From: Silene conica
Lineage: Eukaryota > Streptophyta > Magnoliopsida > Caryophyllales > Caryophyllaceae
Assembly (NCBI GenBank): GCA_029255685.2
Contig: CM055318.2
Coordinates: 33,468,001-33,532,000, forward strand
Direction: 5' to 3'
Length of the DNA stretch: 64,000 nt
Under the pieces are notes generated by a model, which had not been told where the DNA came from, did no database searches, and saw only the letters and a list, made by a program, of their open reading frames with translations. This document shows positions 23,064-34,311 of this stretch, one piece after another. Made by a program: the position numbers and the translations under genes. Every line of letters begins with the position of its first letter. Position 1 is the stretch's first letter.

Positions 23064-25253
23064 TGTAATAACCCGTTTTCATTTATTTAATTTATATAAT
23101 AATTACGGGTTGTGCGTTAAATAATCTCTCGAGCATTCGATTTATGATATGCGAAATGGGCTTTGTGGGATTCGATTTGGGGATCTAAGCCATCCAAAAT
23201 GATGATAGTAGTATGGTGCTAGTGAGGCTCAAACCTGTGACCTGTTGCATCTCGCTTTGGGCCTCGAAATGTGTGACAATGGGAGCAGCCCATTCTCGTT
23301 TTCTGAAACAAAACCACCAAATCCCTACTCTGCCGTCATATATAGCATAGTATTACATACCCTAAACCCTACTCAAACACAAATACAACTACACTAAACC
23401 CTAGCCGCCACAGTAGAGAAGGAGAGGAACCTGTGCACGGTGGTTGTAGGCCGACGTAAGGTGGTTCGAATTGGCCAGAGATCTGGTATGTTTACCATCA
23501 TCACGATATTTTCTGGTTGCTGTATGGTTTTCGTGTATGGTTTAGAGGAGTGTAACACGATTATATCTTGATTGTTTTTACATACTTTTATACTAGAATA
23601 TGTAATGAATATGTGTAGACTATAAGAGGACCGTCGTTGGCTGCCTAGGGACGTCTTGGAAGGTGGCTAATTCGGTGTCAGGAGGTCGTCTTATAATCAG
23701 ATATACCTGAGTTTTATTCTGCAACTTTTATCATGCGTTTTATTGGTAAATCTGTAGTTTTGTTTTTATGGTCTTCATGTATGAAGTTGGGTAATGGTTA
23801 GGTGATGTCAGGGGGTGGTAGTCACGTTAAATAAGGGTGGTTGGTCGTGGTGGTATAAGGGGTTAAACAGGGGCTGTCAGGGAGGCGTTTTTCTGATTGT
23901 TGCTTTTCTGGGTTTTTGGTTTGTGTACAAGGGTGTTGGGGGTGGTAACATCGTTGACTCGGGGGAGGTCGACACGATGTTACCACCATGTCTCTCGAGT
24001 CTGTAGTCAAGGGAAAGATCTGGTGGTTAAGTCGGGTGTTGGCGGTGGCTGGTCTGGTGTCGAAGGGTTGTCAAAGAGGGCGTGGTCAGGAAGAGGGGCG
24101 AGGAGTCAGGCGGTTTGGGGTGGCTGGTTCAGGTCACCGGCAGCCGGCAAGGGGGCTGCTGGTGGTTGAAATGGTGGAAGGTGGTTCTGGGTATAGGCGG
24201 TGGTAGCTGTTGGCGGCAGATGGGGCGTGATATGGTGGTTATTAGGTCTGTTGTACACGGGGTTGATGTCACGGGTTTGTTTGGGTTAATTGTTAATTTT
24301 ACTTTTAATATTTATTATTATTATTATTATGATTATTATTAATATTATTATAGTAAGTTTTGGTGTTGTTTATATTTATTGGTTAGTATTTAATATGGCA
24401 TATATGAGCATGACGGATTTAGAAAGTTATTATATTTAGAAAGTTACTATTTTGGATAACCTTGTTTGTTGGGAAACTTTCTAAATATAGAAGGTTTCTA
24501 TAAATAAAATATGTACGTATATTACGAGTTTTAGGGAGTTTTATTAATTATATAATATATGTCTAGGTGGAGGTTTCCGCGTGGAACATTTTTAGTAGCT
24601 GTTGCGCACTTGTTGTTATCTTCCGCAGTTTCGAGGTAGGGGAATATCTATGTTGTAAATATGATCTGACATGAAGATATTTGTTATCTGGTTGCTATAA
24701 TACTTGTGATATATTGTGATCGAATGATTATTGATTATTTTGGAGAACGGGGCTTGTGAATGGGTCTTGTGATATGGGTCTTGTGATAAGGGACTTGTGA
24801 TATGGCCATGGAAGGTGTGGTGTGTTGGAGGTGTGGTGGAGAAATGGTTGTGGAAGAGATGGAGGACTTGTTATTGCGTTATTTCATGTTGTGACTATAT
24901 TACCTACTCAACCTCGTGTTGACCCTGTTGTTTGTTTGTTTGTGTCTGCGTCGATCCAATTTATTGGGGAGCAGAATGACAGGTTTAGACTTATGGATGC
25001 TGGAAGGGTGGAGAGAACATGGATCAGACCTGTCTAGTGATAGCTCAGTTATTTAGTCTTTCACCGTACTTGAACTTTTAGTTTTGGTTTATCACAGTTG
25101 TAATACTTTCGAGACATTGGTTTAACGTTAATTACTAAATAAAGTACTGTATTTCTTCCTTTGTTATCTACTACCTCGGGTAACCGAGATGGTAATAGCC
25201 TTAGTTATTTGGAGGGTCCTAGTTCAGGCCTCTAAATAAATGGGGGTGTTACA
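23064..25253 (+). repeat. G2 3' LTR
   Basis: A 2190-bp copy of the 5' LTR without the LINE, TGTAATAACC to GGTGTTACA. It serves as the empty-site reference for the LINE insertion and gives the junction with copia A (GTAAT, 25254-25258). Confidence 0.93.
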
Positions 25254-25258
25254 GTAAT

Positions 25259-25596
25259 GAACCCACAACCTATAAAGGTGCCATGACTAGTTCTGACTCA
25301 AAGCTATGGCTAGAAGCCATGCAATCCGAGATAGACTCCATGTATGAGAACAACGTGTGGGATCTTGTGGATCTACCTGCAAAGGTACGCCCCCTTCAAT
25401 GCAAATGGCTTTACAAGATAAAGCATGCCGTTGAAGGACAACAAGATATCCACAAGGCAAGACTAGTTGCTAAAGGTTTCACTCAAGTGCCAGGCTTGCA
25501 CTACGATGAGATCTTTGCACCCGTAGTCATGCTACGTTCCATTCGGATTATCTTAGCGATCGCCGCATTTCATGACTATGAAATCTGGCAAATGGA
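25259..25596 (+). pseudogene. A reverse transcriptase, N-terminal part only
   Basis: Continues the frame region of A beyond G2: 'WLEAMQSEIDSMYENNVWDL', 'HKARLVAKGFTQVPG' and 'HYDEIFAPVVMLRSIRIIL' are typical copia RT. The catalytic part of RT and RNase H are not present in this copy. Confidence 0.85.
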
Positions 25597-26133
25597 CGTT
25601 ATATTAATTTGGCCAATTATACAATATCGTATTTTGTCAGACCATTATTGATGTGATCAAATGCATTAATATCTGATAACATGTATACGATTTATAATAA
25701 ATACCCGCGAATAATATATAGCAAATTGGGTCGAATCACACATTAGAATAAGGTAAGAGTGGAAAGCCCACTCTTACCCTAATGGGTCGGCCGAACCGTG
25801 TAGTACATAAGGAGAAGACTTCTCCTTATGTCAGGTTACTCTTTGAATTGATTGTTTTACTGACAAACATATCTCAAGAAAAATTAGGGTTTTGAGAGCA
25901 TTCTTCTCCCAGAAACTCAGATCTCACATCAAAACCTCACAATACTCTCCCCATATTGCAAGGCAATTGGAGAGCCATTCTAGCAGACGCGGCATCATCT
26001 CAAACCAAGTCTTGGGTGCAAGTTATAGGAGGGAATTTACTTTAATTCCTGTTCTTAGGCCTATTCAAGCAAGGACCCAAGGTTGTAATTCTTTTCTTGT
26101 TTCTATTAACTTATGACTATAATCACAATTGTA
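25597..26133 (+). repeat. A 3' LTR, partial
   Basis: Matches 8397-8933 of the 5' LTR, including both hairpins (25753-25835). By eye about 11 differences in 535 bases. T1 sequence resumes at 26145 with the GGTTT duplication; the few bases between are unassigned. Confidence 0.85.
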
Positions 26134-26144
26134 ACTTATGACCC

Positions 26145-26919
26145 GGTTTGAACGTAGCCCCCAGGTAATTGGCGAGTGCATCGCCTTCCGCATTCTGCTC
26201 CCTAGGCACTTGCTCTATTTTGAAGGCGATGAACCTTGACTTCCGCTCCTTTGCTACCTCCACGTAGGCGATCATCCTTGGGTCTTTTGCCTCATACTCG
26301 TCGTTGACATGATTGACTATGAGCTGCGAGTCATTGTATGCTCGGAGGTGCCTAAATTTGAGGTCCAGAGCTAGTTGAAGGCCTTGGATCAGGGTTTCGT
26401 ACTCTGCCACGTTGTTGGTCGCTTCGAATTCGCACCGCACAACCTGCACGATCAGGTCTCCCTGGGGTGAACGGAGTACAATTCGTACTCCGGCCCCCTG
26501 CTGTTTGAGGCTCCATCCACGTACAACGTCCAATGTTTTTATGATGTGTCCATTTCAGGAGGTAGGGTATCCCTTCCTGCTTCTTTTTCAAGTCCTGGGC
26601 TGAAATCACAGACAAAATCTGCAAAAGCTTGTGATTTTATTGCAGTTCGTGTTTCAAATTTTAGGTTGTAGCCACTTAGGTGGACTGTCCATTTGGACAT
26701 TATTTCAGACAGCTCGGGTTTTCCTAGTATGGTTCTTAGTGGATAATTCGTTAAAACCGAAATTCTGTGAGACTCGAAATAAGGCCTTAGCTTATAAGAT
26801 GTTGTAACTAACGCAAGAACGAGTTTTTCAAGAACCGAATACCTGGTCTCTGCAGGAAGCAGAGACTTACTGACATAGTATAATGGGTGTTGGACCCCTT
26901 CGTGTTCATGCACCAGGAC
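26145..26919 (-). pseudogene. T1 RT connection and RNase H region
   Basis: Minus-strand translation shows the gypsy RT/RNase H linker ('HPLYYVSKSLLPAETRYSVL', 'ALVTTSYKLRPYFESHRI') and a second RNase H-like domain with 'NNVAEYETLIQGLQLAL', 'DSQLIVNHV' and 'NAEGDALANYLG'. A plant-type second RNase H is usual in Tat elements. It is only about 0.78 kb long, between insertion A on the left and B on the right. Fossil. Confidence 0.85.
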
Positions 26920-27932
26920 TGTGGGGAATATAGCATGTATTCGCCCTAAAACGTGAAGGATTATAACGAATTTTACAGTTGAGATTATTGTCATAAGTTA
27001 ATTAAAACATGAAAAGGAATACAACCTTGGGTCCTTGCTTTAATAGGCCTAAGAACAGGAATTAAAGTAAATTCCCTCCTATAACTTGCACCCAAGACTT
27101 GAATGAGATGATACCGCGTGTGCTAGAAAGGCTCTCCAATTGCCTTGCAATATGGGGAGAGTTTTGTGAAGTTTTAGATGTGAGATCTGGGTTTTGGGAA
27201 AAGACAGTTCTCAAAACCCTAATTTCCTTGAGATGTGTTTAATCAGTAAAACAATCAAAAAGGCAGTCACCTGACAAAAGGAGGAGGGCTCTCCTTATGT
27301 AGTATTGGTGGGTCGGCCGAACGGGTTGAGGTAAGAGTGGGCTTTCTCCACTCTTACCTTATTCCTTTGCGTGATTCGACCCGTTTTGCTAAATATTATT
27401 TGCGGGATTTTAATTATAAATCGCATACATGTTATCAGATATTAATGCAGTCGATGTATTAATAATGGTTTGATAAAATTACGATATTGTATAATTACCC
27501 AAATTAATATAACTGTTTATATTAATACGCGAATACAATATTTAATTAAATATAACCGTTTATATTTAATATACGAATTAATCATGTAATCCGTATTAGC
27601 TAAAATTATTTAATCCGTATTAAATAATAATCTCAACATCTTATTGACTAATTTAATAGTCAATACCTCTGACTAACTGTTTAGTCATATCCGGCATAAA
27701 TGTGACTGTATTTTCATACCTTCACATCTCTCAAACGTGTCCTATAGGTGTGACGTATAGGGACCAGTAGATCACCGTCATCCGTATGACAATAACGCCA
27801 AACTTATCTAGCAAGCCAACCGTTATTGATAAACGTGGATCAACTGATAATAATACTGAAGTATGCCCTTGTGATCCTTAAAGAGATTTAATAAGTCATT
27901 GTACTTAATTGTCAAGGACACCAGCCCCAAAA
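26920..27932 (-). repeat. B 3' LTR
   Basis: 1013 bp; reverse complement reads TG(T)TGGGGCTGG ... TATTCCCCACA. It matches 47335-48350 nearly base for base. Confidence 0.92.
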
Positions 27933-28799
27933 ATCTCCCACTTGTCCGTACAAGGGTATGTGCAATGACGTTATCACACTACATGTGGAGGACACAAGCT
28001 CCAACAAACTCCCACTTGTCCGTACAAGTGTAGGTGCGATAACCGATTCTCATATCCTTTTAAAATTTCTCCCACTCAATGTAAGACAATTTGCAAATCC
28101 GCATTCGCAAAGGTCGTATCTCACAAGCGATCTGTATCAAGAGTGGTTTCCCCGACTCGAATCCTGCAGATGTAAGCGCAGCATGAAATAACCCAGAAAA
28201 AATCCTCTTGGCCCCTGTTACGATGACCGTGGGAAAGAAACCAAAGTTACCCAAAATCTGCCTTAATCTCAAGAGACAGTTGAAAGTCAAAAGACTCGAC
28301 TCTATGGAACACTATGGAGGTCCTATCCACGACCTGGCACCCAATGTTATAAAACATTTAGGACTCCATAATGTTGTCACGGGGTGTCCTACGAGATATC
28401 CGTATAACTCGCCTTTGTGATTGGTCAGTCATCCGTTTGACTTATGGCTCGTTGAACCCACCATCAACCAACGTCACAAAATGATTACCTGAGTTATCAG
28501 TTCAAGTGGGTAATCAAGGACTAAAGCGATGTAATGTTATTCAATTCACTTTGTGGTGTTCAAAATTGGCGTACAATTCCACATGAAAAACAAAACATTA
28601 TATATCATAACAATGAGGTTGAATAGAGTACACGAGAAAATGAATCATTACATGAATTCATAAAAGAGTACTACAACTTAGGAACACATCTAATTCCCAT
28701 GGAATGAATGTGCCCTTCATGCTTATCACGTGGTAATGCTTTAGTGAGAGGATCAGCTATGTTGTCATCCGTAGCGATCTTATCAATGAAAATCTCCTT
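27933..28799 (-). other. B 3' tail with duplicated polypurine-type tract
   Basis: No gene. The 20-mer CTCCCACTTGTCCGTACAAG occurs at 27935-27954, next to the LTR, and again at 28009-28028. The second copy is preceded by GACACAAGCTCCAACA, which looks like an LTR edge. Similar tracts border the 3' LTR of C at 37133. The rest resembles the tail of C in patches (CTCCCACTCAATG). Confidence 0.7.
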
Positions 28800-29839
28800 T
28801 TACGCGGACTCAGTTGTAGAATTTGCTATAACACTTTGTTTAGAACTTTTCCAGCTGACAGCAGCGCCATTAAGAGTAAAAACGAATCCAGACTGAGATT
28901 TCGAGTCGTCTCGATCCGTTTGGAAGCTAGCATCTGCGTAACCTGTGACGCAGAGCGTTGAGTCGCCTCCGTAAGTCAATCCCCAATCTTTAGTCCTCCG
29001 TAGGTACTTAAGAATGTTTTTCACGGCCATCCAGTGTTGTTCACCTGGATGAGCTTGAAATCGACTTGTCATACTCAATGCATATGCAACGTCTGGACGT
29101 GTGCATATCATGGCATACATGATCGATCCTATTGCCGAAGCATAAGGAATCCGACTCATGCGCTCCTTCTCTTCCAATGTCTTAGCTTCTTGAGTCTTGC
29201 TCAAGTGAAGCCCAGTAGTCACAGGAAGGAACCCCTTCTTGGAGTTCGTCATGCTGAATCTCTCTAGACAACATCCGTCGTGATCTATTCCTGTAGATAC
29301 GGATGCCCAAAATTCTTTGTGCCTCTCCCAGATCTTTCATCTGGAAATGGTTTTTCAACCATGCTTTAACCGAAGATAAGAGAGGTATGTCATTCCCAAT
29401 CAAGAGTATGTCGTCGAAATACAGTACTAAGAATACAATCTTGCTCCCACTCGACTTGATATAGAGACATGGTTCCTCGACTGATCGGATGAACCCATTC
29501 TCTTTTATCACTTGGTCGAAGCGATGATTCCAACTCTGTGATGCTTGCTTAAGTCCATAGATGGAACGCTTAAGCTTGCAAATCTTCTTAGGATTTTCTG
29601 GATCAATAAAACCCTTGGGTTGTACCATGTACTACTCTTCCTCCAAATAACCGTTTAAGAAGGCGGTTTTAACGTTCATTTGCCATATTTCATAGTCATG
29701 AAATGCGGCGATCTCTAAGATAATCCGAATGGAACGTAGCATGACTACGGGTGCAAAAATCTCATCGTAGTGCAAGCTTGGCACTTGGGTGAAACCTTTA
29801 GCAACTAGTCTTGCCTTGTGGATATCTTGTTGTCCTTCC
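28800..29839 (-). pseudogene. B reverse transcriptase and RNase H region
   Basis: RT stretches 'HKARLVAKGFTQVPS', 'YGLKQASQSWNHRFDQVI' and 'LVLYFDDILLIGND' (the catalytic box). RNase H follows with 'VTGYADASFQTDRDD' and 'GAAVSWKSSKQSVIANSTTE'. The order and motifs are those of Ty1/copia. The region upstream of 29840 is separated by CACTA element D. Fossil, several breaks. Confidence 0.88.
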
Positions 29840-29842
29840 ACG

Positions 29843-30180
29843 CACTACTAGAAAAATCATAATAGACATCGGACTTTTTCGTACACATGCATCAGATTTA
29901 CAACTGATGCACAGTCTACACATGTATATACTTTTACGCATATACATCGGTTTTAAAACCGATGTCTATTTGTAGAATAGACATCAGTTGTCTTTTATCT
30001 GATGTCTATCCAAAAGATATGCATCGGTTTTCTAGTAAAATCTTATGTCTATTACTTTCGTTATACATCTGTTCAATTTTGTCTGATGTCTATTCGTCAA
30101 ATATGCATCGGTGTTCTACTAAACACTGATGTCTATTCTCTCCATTAGACATCGGATTTTTAAAAATCCGATGCATATTG
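29843..30180. repeat. D left terminal and subterminal hairpin array
   Basis: After the TIR, variants of AGACATCGG and CCGATGTCT alternate and form short perfect or near-perfect palindromes, for example ACATCGGTTTTAAAACCGATGT near 29945-29966 and GACATCGGATTTTTAAAAATCC near 30148. Six or more units. Subterminal repeats are the transposase-binding sites of CACTA elements. Confidence 0.85.
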
Positions 30181-30446
30181 TTTATTTTTGTGTTTTTAAA
30201 AAAAAATTAATAGGCCGGTTTAATATAATCAACCAGCTCAAGCATTCATCAACTATGCAAAAATCACAAGCATTATCCAAAATCCGTTGTCACCAAATAC
30301 ATCTATGGCCAATACATTACGTACATACGCAAAAACCACTATCCTAGCATTGAATAATATCAAAAGCCACCAAATGTAAGTTACAAAATATGGTGTATAC
30401 GTAATATAACCAAACCCATCATTCGACAAAGTAATACATTATATTA

Positions 30447-31973
30447 CTAATTATTCAGAAAATAATCCGCCCATAAGTCACGAACCTCGTCGATTTCGTC
30501 TTGTGAATATGATATTGTATCTCGAAAAAGCTGCATGTTAAGAAAAATACTTTATTAAAAAACTGACAGTGAATGAAAGTGAAACAACAATAACATTATT
30601 GAATGGCTGAGAGATATTTCACGAATACTAGGCACTTCAACATCAATAAACCAGTGATACGGAAGAGCATAGTGTTGTCTTGAAGGTCGGATTATTTTAG
30701 ATATGCATGCAGTTGGATCGGGTTACATCATTTCATTTTATTTAAGTCCGGGTTTGTTTAGGTCTTTTTATCTCTTGGAAGTACTCTAAACATGTAGGAT
30801 GCTTTCTAGATCAGATGACTTCAAAGTTGGTGTTAAAATCAATTGAAAACTTTCAGGAAAACCACAAACCAGGGAAACAACTACATGCATCACTTACTAC
30901 AAATATGTCAAACTGAGACGGTATGATCGATGAAGTAGATAAGTTGTACATCAGAAATTCACGGTACAAAAAATAGACGAACATGGCATATATCATGATC
31001 TGATCAATAAACAATGCAAATATAACAGCTAATATTGACATTCTATCATCAATCGCCTCTGCCAATCTCAGGTCATTTACTTCGAGCATCTATTATACAA
31101 AAGAAATACAGATAGCAACTTAGCACTCCAAGCATCATCATATGTACAAAATAGACGGATTCAATGGGAAAATAATCGTTCATTTCTGAACATACATCTC
31201 AGATTGATAGTACAAGTTCTCTGATTTCAGAGAACTGCGGTGGATTACATAATTAGGGTGATCGATGGCTAATACCCATTTCGCAGTTTCCCTACACAAA
31301 CTATGCAACTCTACATCAAAGTCCTGACAAATTTATTCACTACAACACAAACGAAGGGAAAACTTTGATTACACTAGTAAACTATGCATCTAAGAACCAT
31401 AATCATCGTCATGACGAAAGGTAACGTCTTCACCTGATTAGAACCAGGTACTTACTACTACAAGAACTAGTATAAAACAATGGATAAGATTTGATTTTTG
31501 AACAAGTTCTCAGGATGCTGATGATTCGTTCGAATCTTGAGTCAAGTCCTGGTGGAGATTTGCAACAATAGACAACAACAGAGAAAAACAACATACAGCA
31601 ATAAACCAGTGATACGGTGGCCAGAGAATAACAGAAAAAGGCAGCACCAACAGTAAAACAGCAATAGTAGCAGCTACAATTGTAACAGCCCTATACAAAC
31701 ATTTCTGGCATTATTCCCTCATTATTGACTATTCAGCCATGAGATTTGAACAACCTAGCAATCTATTTACCTACTCTTATAGGATTCAAGCATGGATGGC
31801 ACACCATATGATTTAAGACTATCAACAAACTACAAATACTTACTTCGAACAATGAATGAAAAAGAAAAAATTACCTCACTTAGAGAACGGATTGAATTAG
31901 GACTAGTGACGATCTCAACCATGTATCGCATGATGTAGTAACCACATTCTGGTGTACCTGGTTGACGTGCACA
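30447..31973 (-). pseudogene. ULP1-like (C48) cysteine protease, last two exons, in D
   Basis: Exon 31875-31973: acceptor TTTTAG, 33 codons 'CARQPGTPECGYYIMRYM...', donor GTAATT. This is the ULP1 catalytic-cysteine block (ECGYY). Exon 30447-30530: acceptor TGCAG, 'LFRDTISYSQDEIDEV...WADYF', ending at TAG. Both exons join in phase 0 across a 1.34-kb intron. ULP1-like proteases are frequent cargo of plant CACTA and MULE elements. The upstream catalytic His/Asp exons are not recognised, so it is a remnant. The segment at 31510-31698 (62 hydrophobic residues) lies in the intron and is not supported as a gene. Confidence 0.65.
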
Positions 31974-32140
31974 CTAAAACTCATCTACCCCTCTCATATA
32001 TCTATAAGAAAAATCAAGATGCGAAGAAGCTTAAAGTATTGACTTGATCGAGGAATAAAATTTGACCCGTCACTGATTTCTTTTCTAAATGTAAACTGTA
32101 ATCATAGCTTATTAAGGTGCCGAAGTTAAAATTAACATAC

Positions 32141-32222
32141 ATTAAGTTGGGCCACAGCTCCTTCAAGAAACCAGTGTGTATGAATCCAGGATCACGCCAC
32201 CCTACAGTGTTTGCTGGTGCAC
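32141..32222 (-). pseudogene. Captured purple acid phosphatase exon in D
   Basis: 82 nt between acceptor TATACAG and donor GTATGT. The frame reads 'GAPANTVGWRDPGFIHTGFL' then 'KELWPNL'. This closely resembles the N-terminal fibronectin-like region of plant purple acid phosphatases of the PAP1/PAP27 group, which have '...TVGWRDPGFIHTSFLK.LWPN'. The exon borders agree with a genomic, not mRNA, origin. The metal-binding domain is absent. It has no role in transposition. Confidence 0.7.
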
Positions 32223-32435
32223 CTGTATATTGATGGCAATGCTTAGGGACTATTATAAGTTGAAATATGGAGAAAAGGAATACTTCCGTAACCAAAGTCT
32301 AAGACATGATTGAGTACAATTGGCACATTCATTTCTAACATAATATTGAACAAAATCTATGCAACAATTACTACATAGCACAAGAATCAATAATACAAGA
32401 ATCAATAATTAATTTCAATATTCCAGTGTGTATAC

Positions 32436-32502
32436 CTAAGACATGGAATTCTGCCATAGCAAGGCAAATAAACTTCTCCCCTAGCTTTAAGACCCTCTTC
32501 AC
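32436..32502 (-). other. Unassigned exon-like segment in D
   Basis: Flanked by GTCAG and GTATAC on the minus strand. One frame reads 'VKRVLKLGEKFICLAMAEFH'. I do not recognise the family. It lies between the RRP12-like and phosphatase exons. Confidence 0.35.
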
Positions 32503-32590
32503 CTGACAAAATTCTGTTTTTTTACGTCAAATTCAACGTTAAAAAAAAATATAAGCAATGATGCAGAGACAATGCAGAGGCAAATATAAC

Positions 32591-32756
32591 CTTGGTGACT
32601 TCTACAGCTTTAATTAGCCTGAAGCAATGAAGTAGAAGGTGGAACTAAATCTAGAACTTTCACGCACGGCTCTAGGTCTTTAAATACTAGCTCTAACAAT
32701 GTAGAGACAGCAGCACTGATGATATGAGGTGATGGCCCAGAGAGGTAACCCAGAAT
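32591..32756 (-). pseudogene. Captured RRP12-like (ARM-repeat/NUC173) exon in D
   Basis: 166 nt between acceptor GTCCAG and donor GTTATA. Translation 'ILGYLSGPSPHIISAAVSTL', then 'KDLEPCVKVLDLVPPSTSLL', then after a one-base frame change near 32618 'LKAVEVTK'. This resembles RRP12-like ribosome-biogenesis proteins of plants ('...SAAV..L..LVYKD.......LVPS..SLL..KAVEVTK'). The frame change makes it a non-functional copy. Assignment is from memory of the family and is moderate. Confidence 0.5.
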
Positions 32757-33039
32757 CTGGACATTTATGGTCATGTATATTGGTCTAAAGAATTTCAATT
32801 AGGTTGCAGTAAATTTATGGTCACATTACCCATCTGGGGCAATATTCAACATACGTGAAAACTAACTATATTACAAGCAGGCTCAATTACAAACATTCAT
32901 AATTAGAAGCCACTTCAACTAAAATATACTAATAAAGAGCAATAAACTCTTAAGGACAACATATCTAATTAGTGGTCATTTCACTTGAATGTGAAATATT
33001 AAGCTAATAAATAGTACATGTTAAGGAAAGATGCCCTAC

Positions 33040-33134
33040 CATACTAATCAATTTGAAGTACAATCCACAAGAATCAGTAGATGACAACTCTTCCAAGCAT
33101 AAGGAAAGACTGTATTCTCTACATCTGAACTGCT
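33040..33134 (-). other. Unassigned exon-like segment in D
   Basis: Bordered by a good acceptor (TTTTTTGCAG) and donor (GTAGGG) on the minus strand; 95 nt, one frame beginning 'EQFRCREYSLSLCLEELSST'. No family recognised. A further candidate lies near 33365-33500 ('DDLVDLMSKLKSSADVASLS'). Confidence 0.35.
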
Positions 33135-34089
33135 CTGCAAAAAATTTGAAGACAAAAAAAAAGAGATGTCCATTAGAACAAAAAAAGTAATGCAACAAGC
33201 CAACAAGGGGCCATAATTTTCTAGAAACGAGAATTAAAGATAGATACTTTCTGATTCTTTGCTTTCCCTTTGTTAATACCTCCAAACAAGAGAAAATGTT
33301 TAGTGTGATAGGAGCAAGCTAATGAAATAGGTACAGCACATCCAATAACAAAACTATACCTTAATTTCATACACTGACTAACAGTAGGTGTAGACAACTC
33401 AGACGATTACTCAAAGAGGCAACATCAGCAGAGGACTTTAGTTTACTCATAAGATCAACCAAATCATCCAAATTTCAGGAACCAAACGTTGGATGATCCT
33501 ACAAAAAAAAATTAGGCACCAAAACAAAATACAGTACCTAAAAGAGGATTAAAAGAGGATTCGTGGAAAATAAAACATTGTATCAACCATTAAAATGCAG
33601 CTCAAAGTATAGTAAGCCCAAAATAACAACAAAAAAACTAACTAATAATGAAACCCAAAATTGAAACAGGAAAACTAAGTAATGAATTAAAAAAATTGAT
33701 GAACAATGGGGTTAACCCTAATTTTCCTCTCACTCAATTTGATACTAGATTTAAGTTTTATGTAGCAATCAATTGAGAATAGAACTAAGCAATGAACGAA
33801 AAAATTGAATAACACAACTCAAAATTGAAATAACAGATCAAAACCTAAACAAAAATACTCCAAATTAAGGTACGATATAAAGGAGTTCATGACAAGTACC
33901 GGTCGATAATGGAGCAGCCTAATTAGATGGTCAGTGACGGACAAAAAGTCGAGTTGGTGGTGATCGGTGATAGACGAGCAGTTGTGTACAGTGTTTTGCG
34001 GTGGAGAAGAATGAAATTTGGGGAAAATAGTGAAACGTAAATTATGAAGTACTTACAATAATGAAAAATATAAACAAATATTATCCCAT

Positions 34090-34308
34090 TTTCTTTTTAG
34101 TTAGACATGGGTTTTAATAAATTAGATGTATACAATATAAACTAAAAAGTGCATTTTAAATAGACATGGGTTATCATAAAGTCAGATGTCTATATAAGTT
34201 GATATAGATCAGATTTTTCTAAATATCTGATGTATATCTTTATGCATCAGATTGTTTTTAAAATCTGATGCCTATTAGGCGATGTCTATTTGATATTTTG
34301 TAGTAGTG
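34090..34308. repeat. D right subterminal repeats and TIR
   Basis: Variants of TAGACATGGG, CAGATGTCTATA and GCATCAGAT...ATCTGATGC repeat up to the TAGTAGTG end; the unit is the same as on the left. It includes the inverted pair near 34244-34270. Confidence 0.85.
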
Positions 34309-34311
34309 ACG

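Larger units (their letters stand above)
13252..25253 (+). mobile_element. G2: Ty3/gypsy chromovirus (Tekay-like) inserted in A
   Basis: Full-length layout: 5' LTR 13252-17764 (with a LINE inserted), Met primer site, leader, gag-pol 18321-22919, polypurine tract, 3' LTR 23064-25253. TSD GTAAT at 13247-13251 and 25254-25258. The pol order RT-RNase H-integrase and a chromodomain-like tail place it among chromoviruses; the long LTRs and gag suggest the Tekay lineage. The LTRs differ at roughly 35 of 2190 positions by eye (about 1.6 %), so it is a young insertion. Complete in parts but broken, with about three breaks in the coding region. Confidence 0.92.
7977..26144 (+). mobile_element. A: Ty1/copia element inserted in T1, incomplete, itself invaded by G2
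   Basis: Starts TGTTGGGGCTG at 7977 after T1 sequence ending GGTTT (7972-7976). GGTTT recurs at 26145-26149, where T1 resumes. The parts are 5' LTR, Met primer site, leader, gag, protease, integrase, part of RT, and a partial 3' LTR. G2 (13252-25253) splits it, with GTAAT duplicated at 13247-13251 and 25254-25258. It belongs to the same family as B: gag, leader and LTR are very similar. The comparable LTR portions differ by about 2 % by eye, older than G2 as nesting requires. It is broken, with several breaks, and not whole. Confidence 0.88.
29843..34308 (-). mobile_element. D: CACTA (En/Spm) DNA transposon with captured host exons
   Basis: 4466 bp inserted in the RT of B. Ends are CACTACTAGAAAAAT and its inverted counterpart ATATTTTGTAGTAGTG, with a 3-bp TSD ACG (29840-29842 and 34309-34311), all diagnostic of CACTA. 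Both ends have subterminal repeat arrays. No transposase-length frame is present, so it is not autonomous. Minus-strand exon-like segments with GT/AG borders include a ULP1-like protease end (typical CACTA cargo), a purple acid phosphatase exon and an RRP12-like exon. A 19-bp direct repeat CAATAAACCAGTGATACGG (30644 and 31599) suggests internal duplication. The strand is assigned from these exons. Confidence 0.9.

Noticed and set aside
31510-31698. 62-residue hydrophobic frame in the CACTA element
   Set aside because: Falls in the long intron between the two ULP1 exons; no homologue recognised and no splice support.
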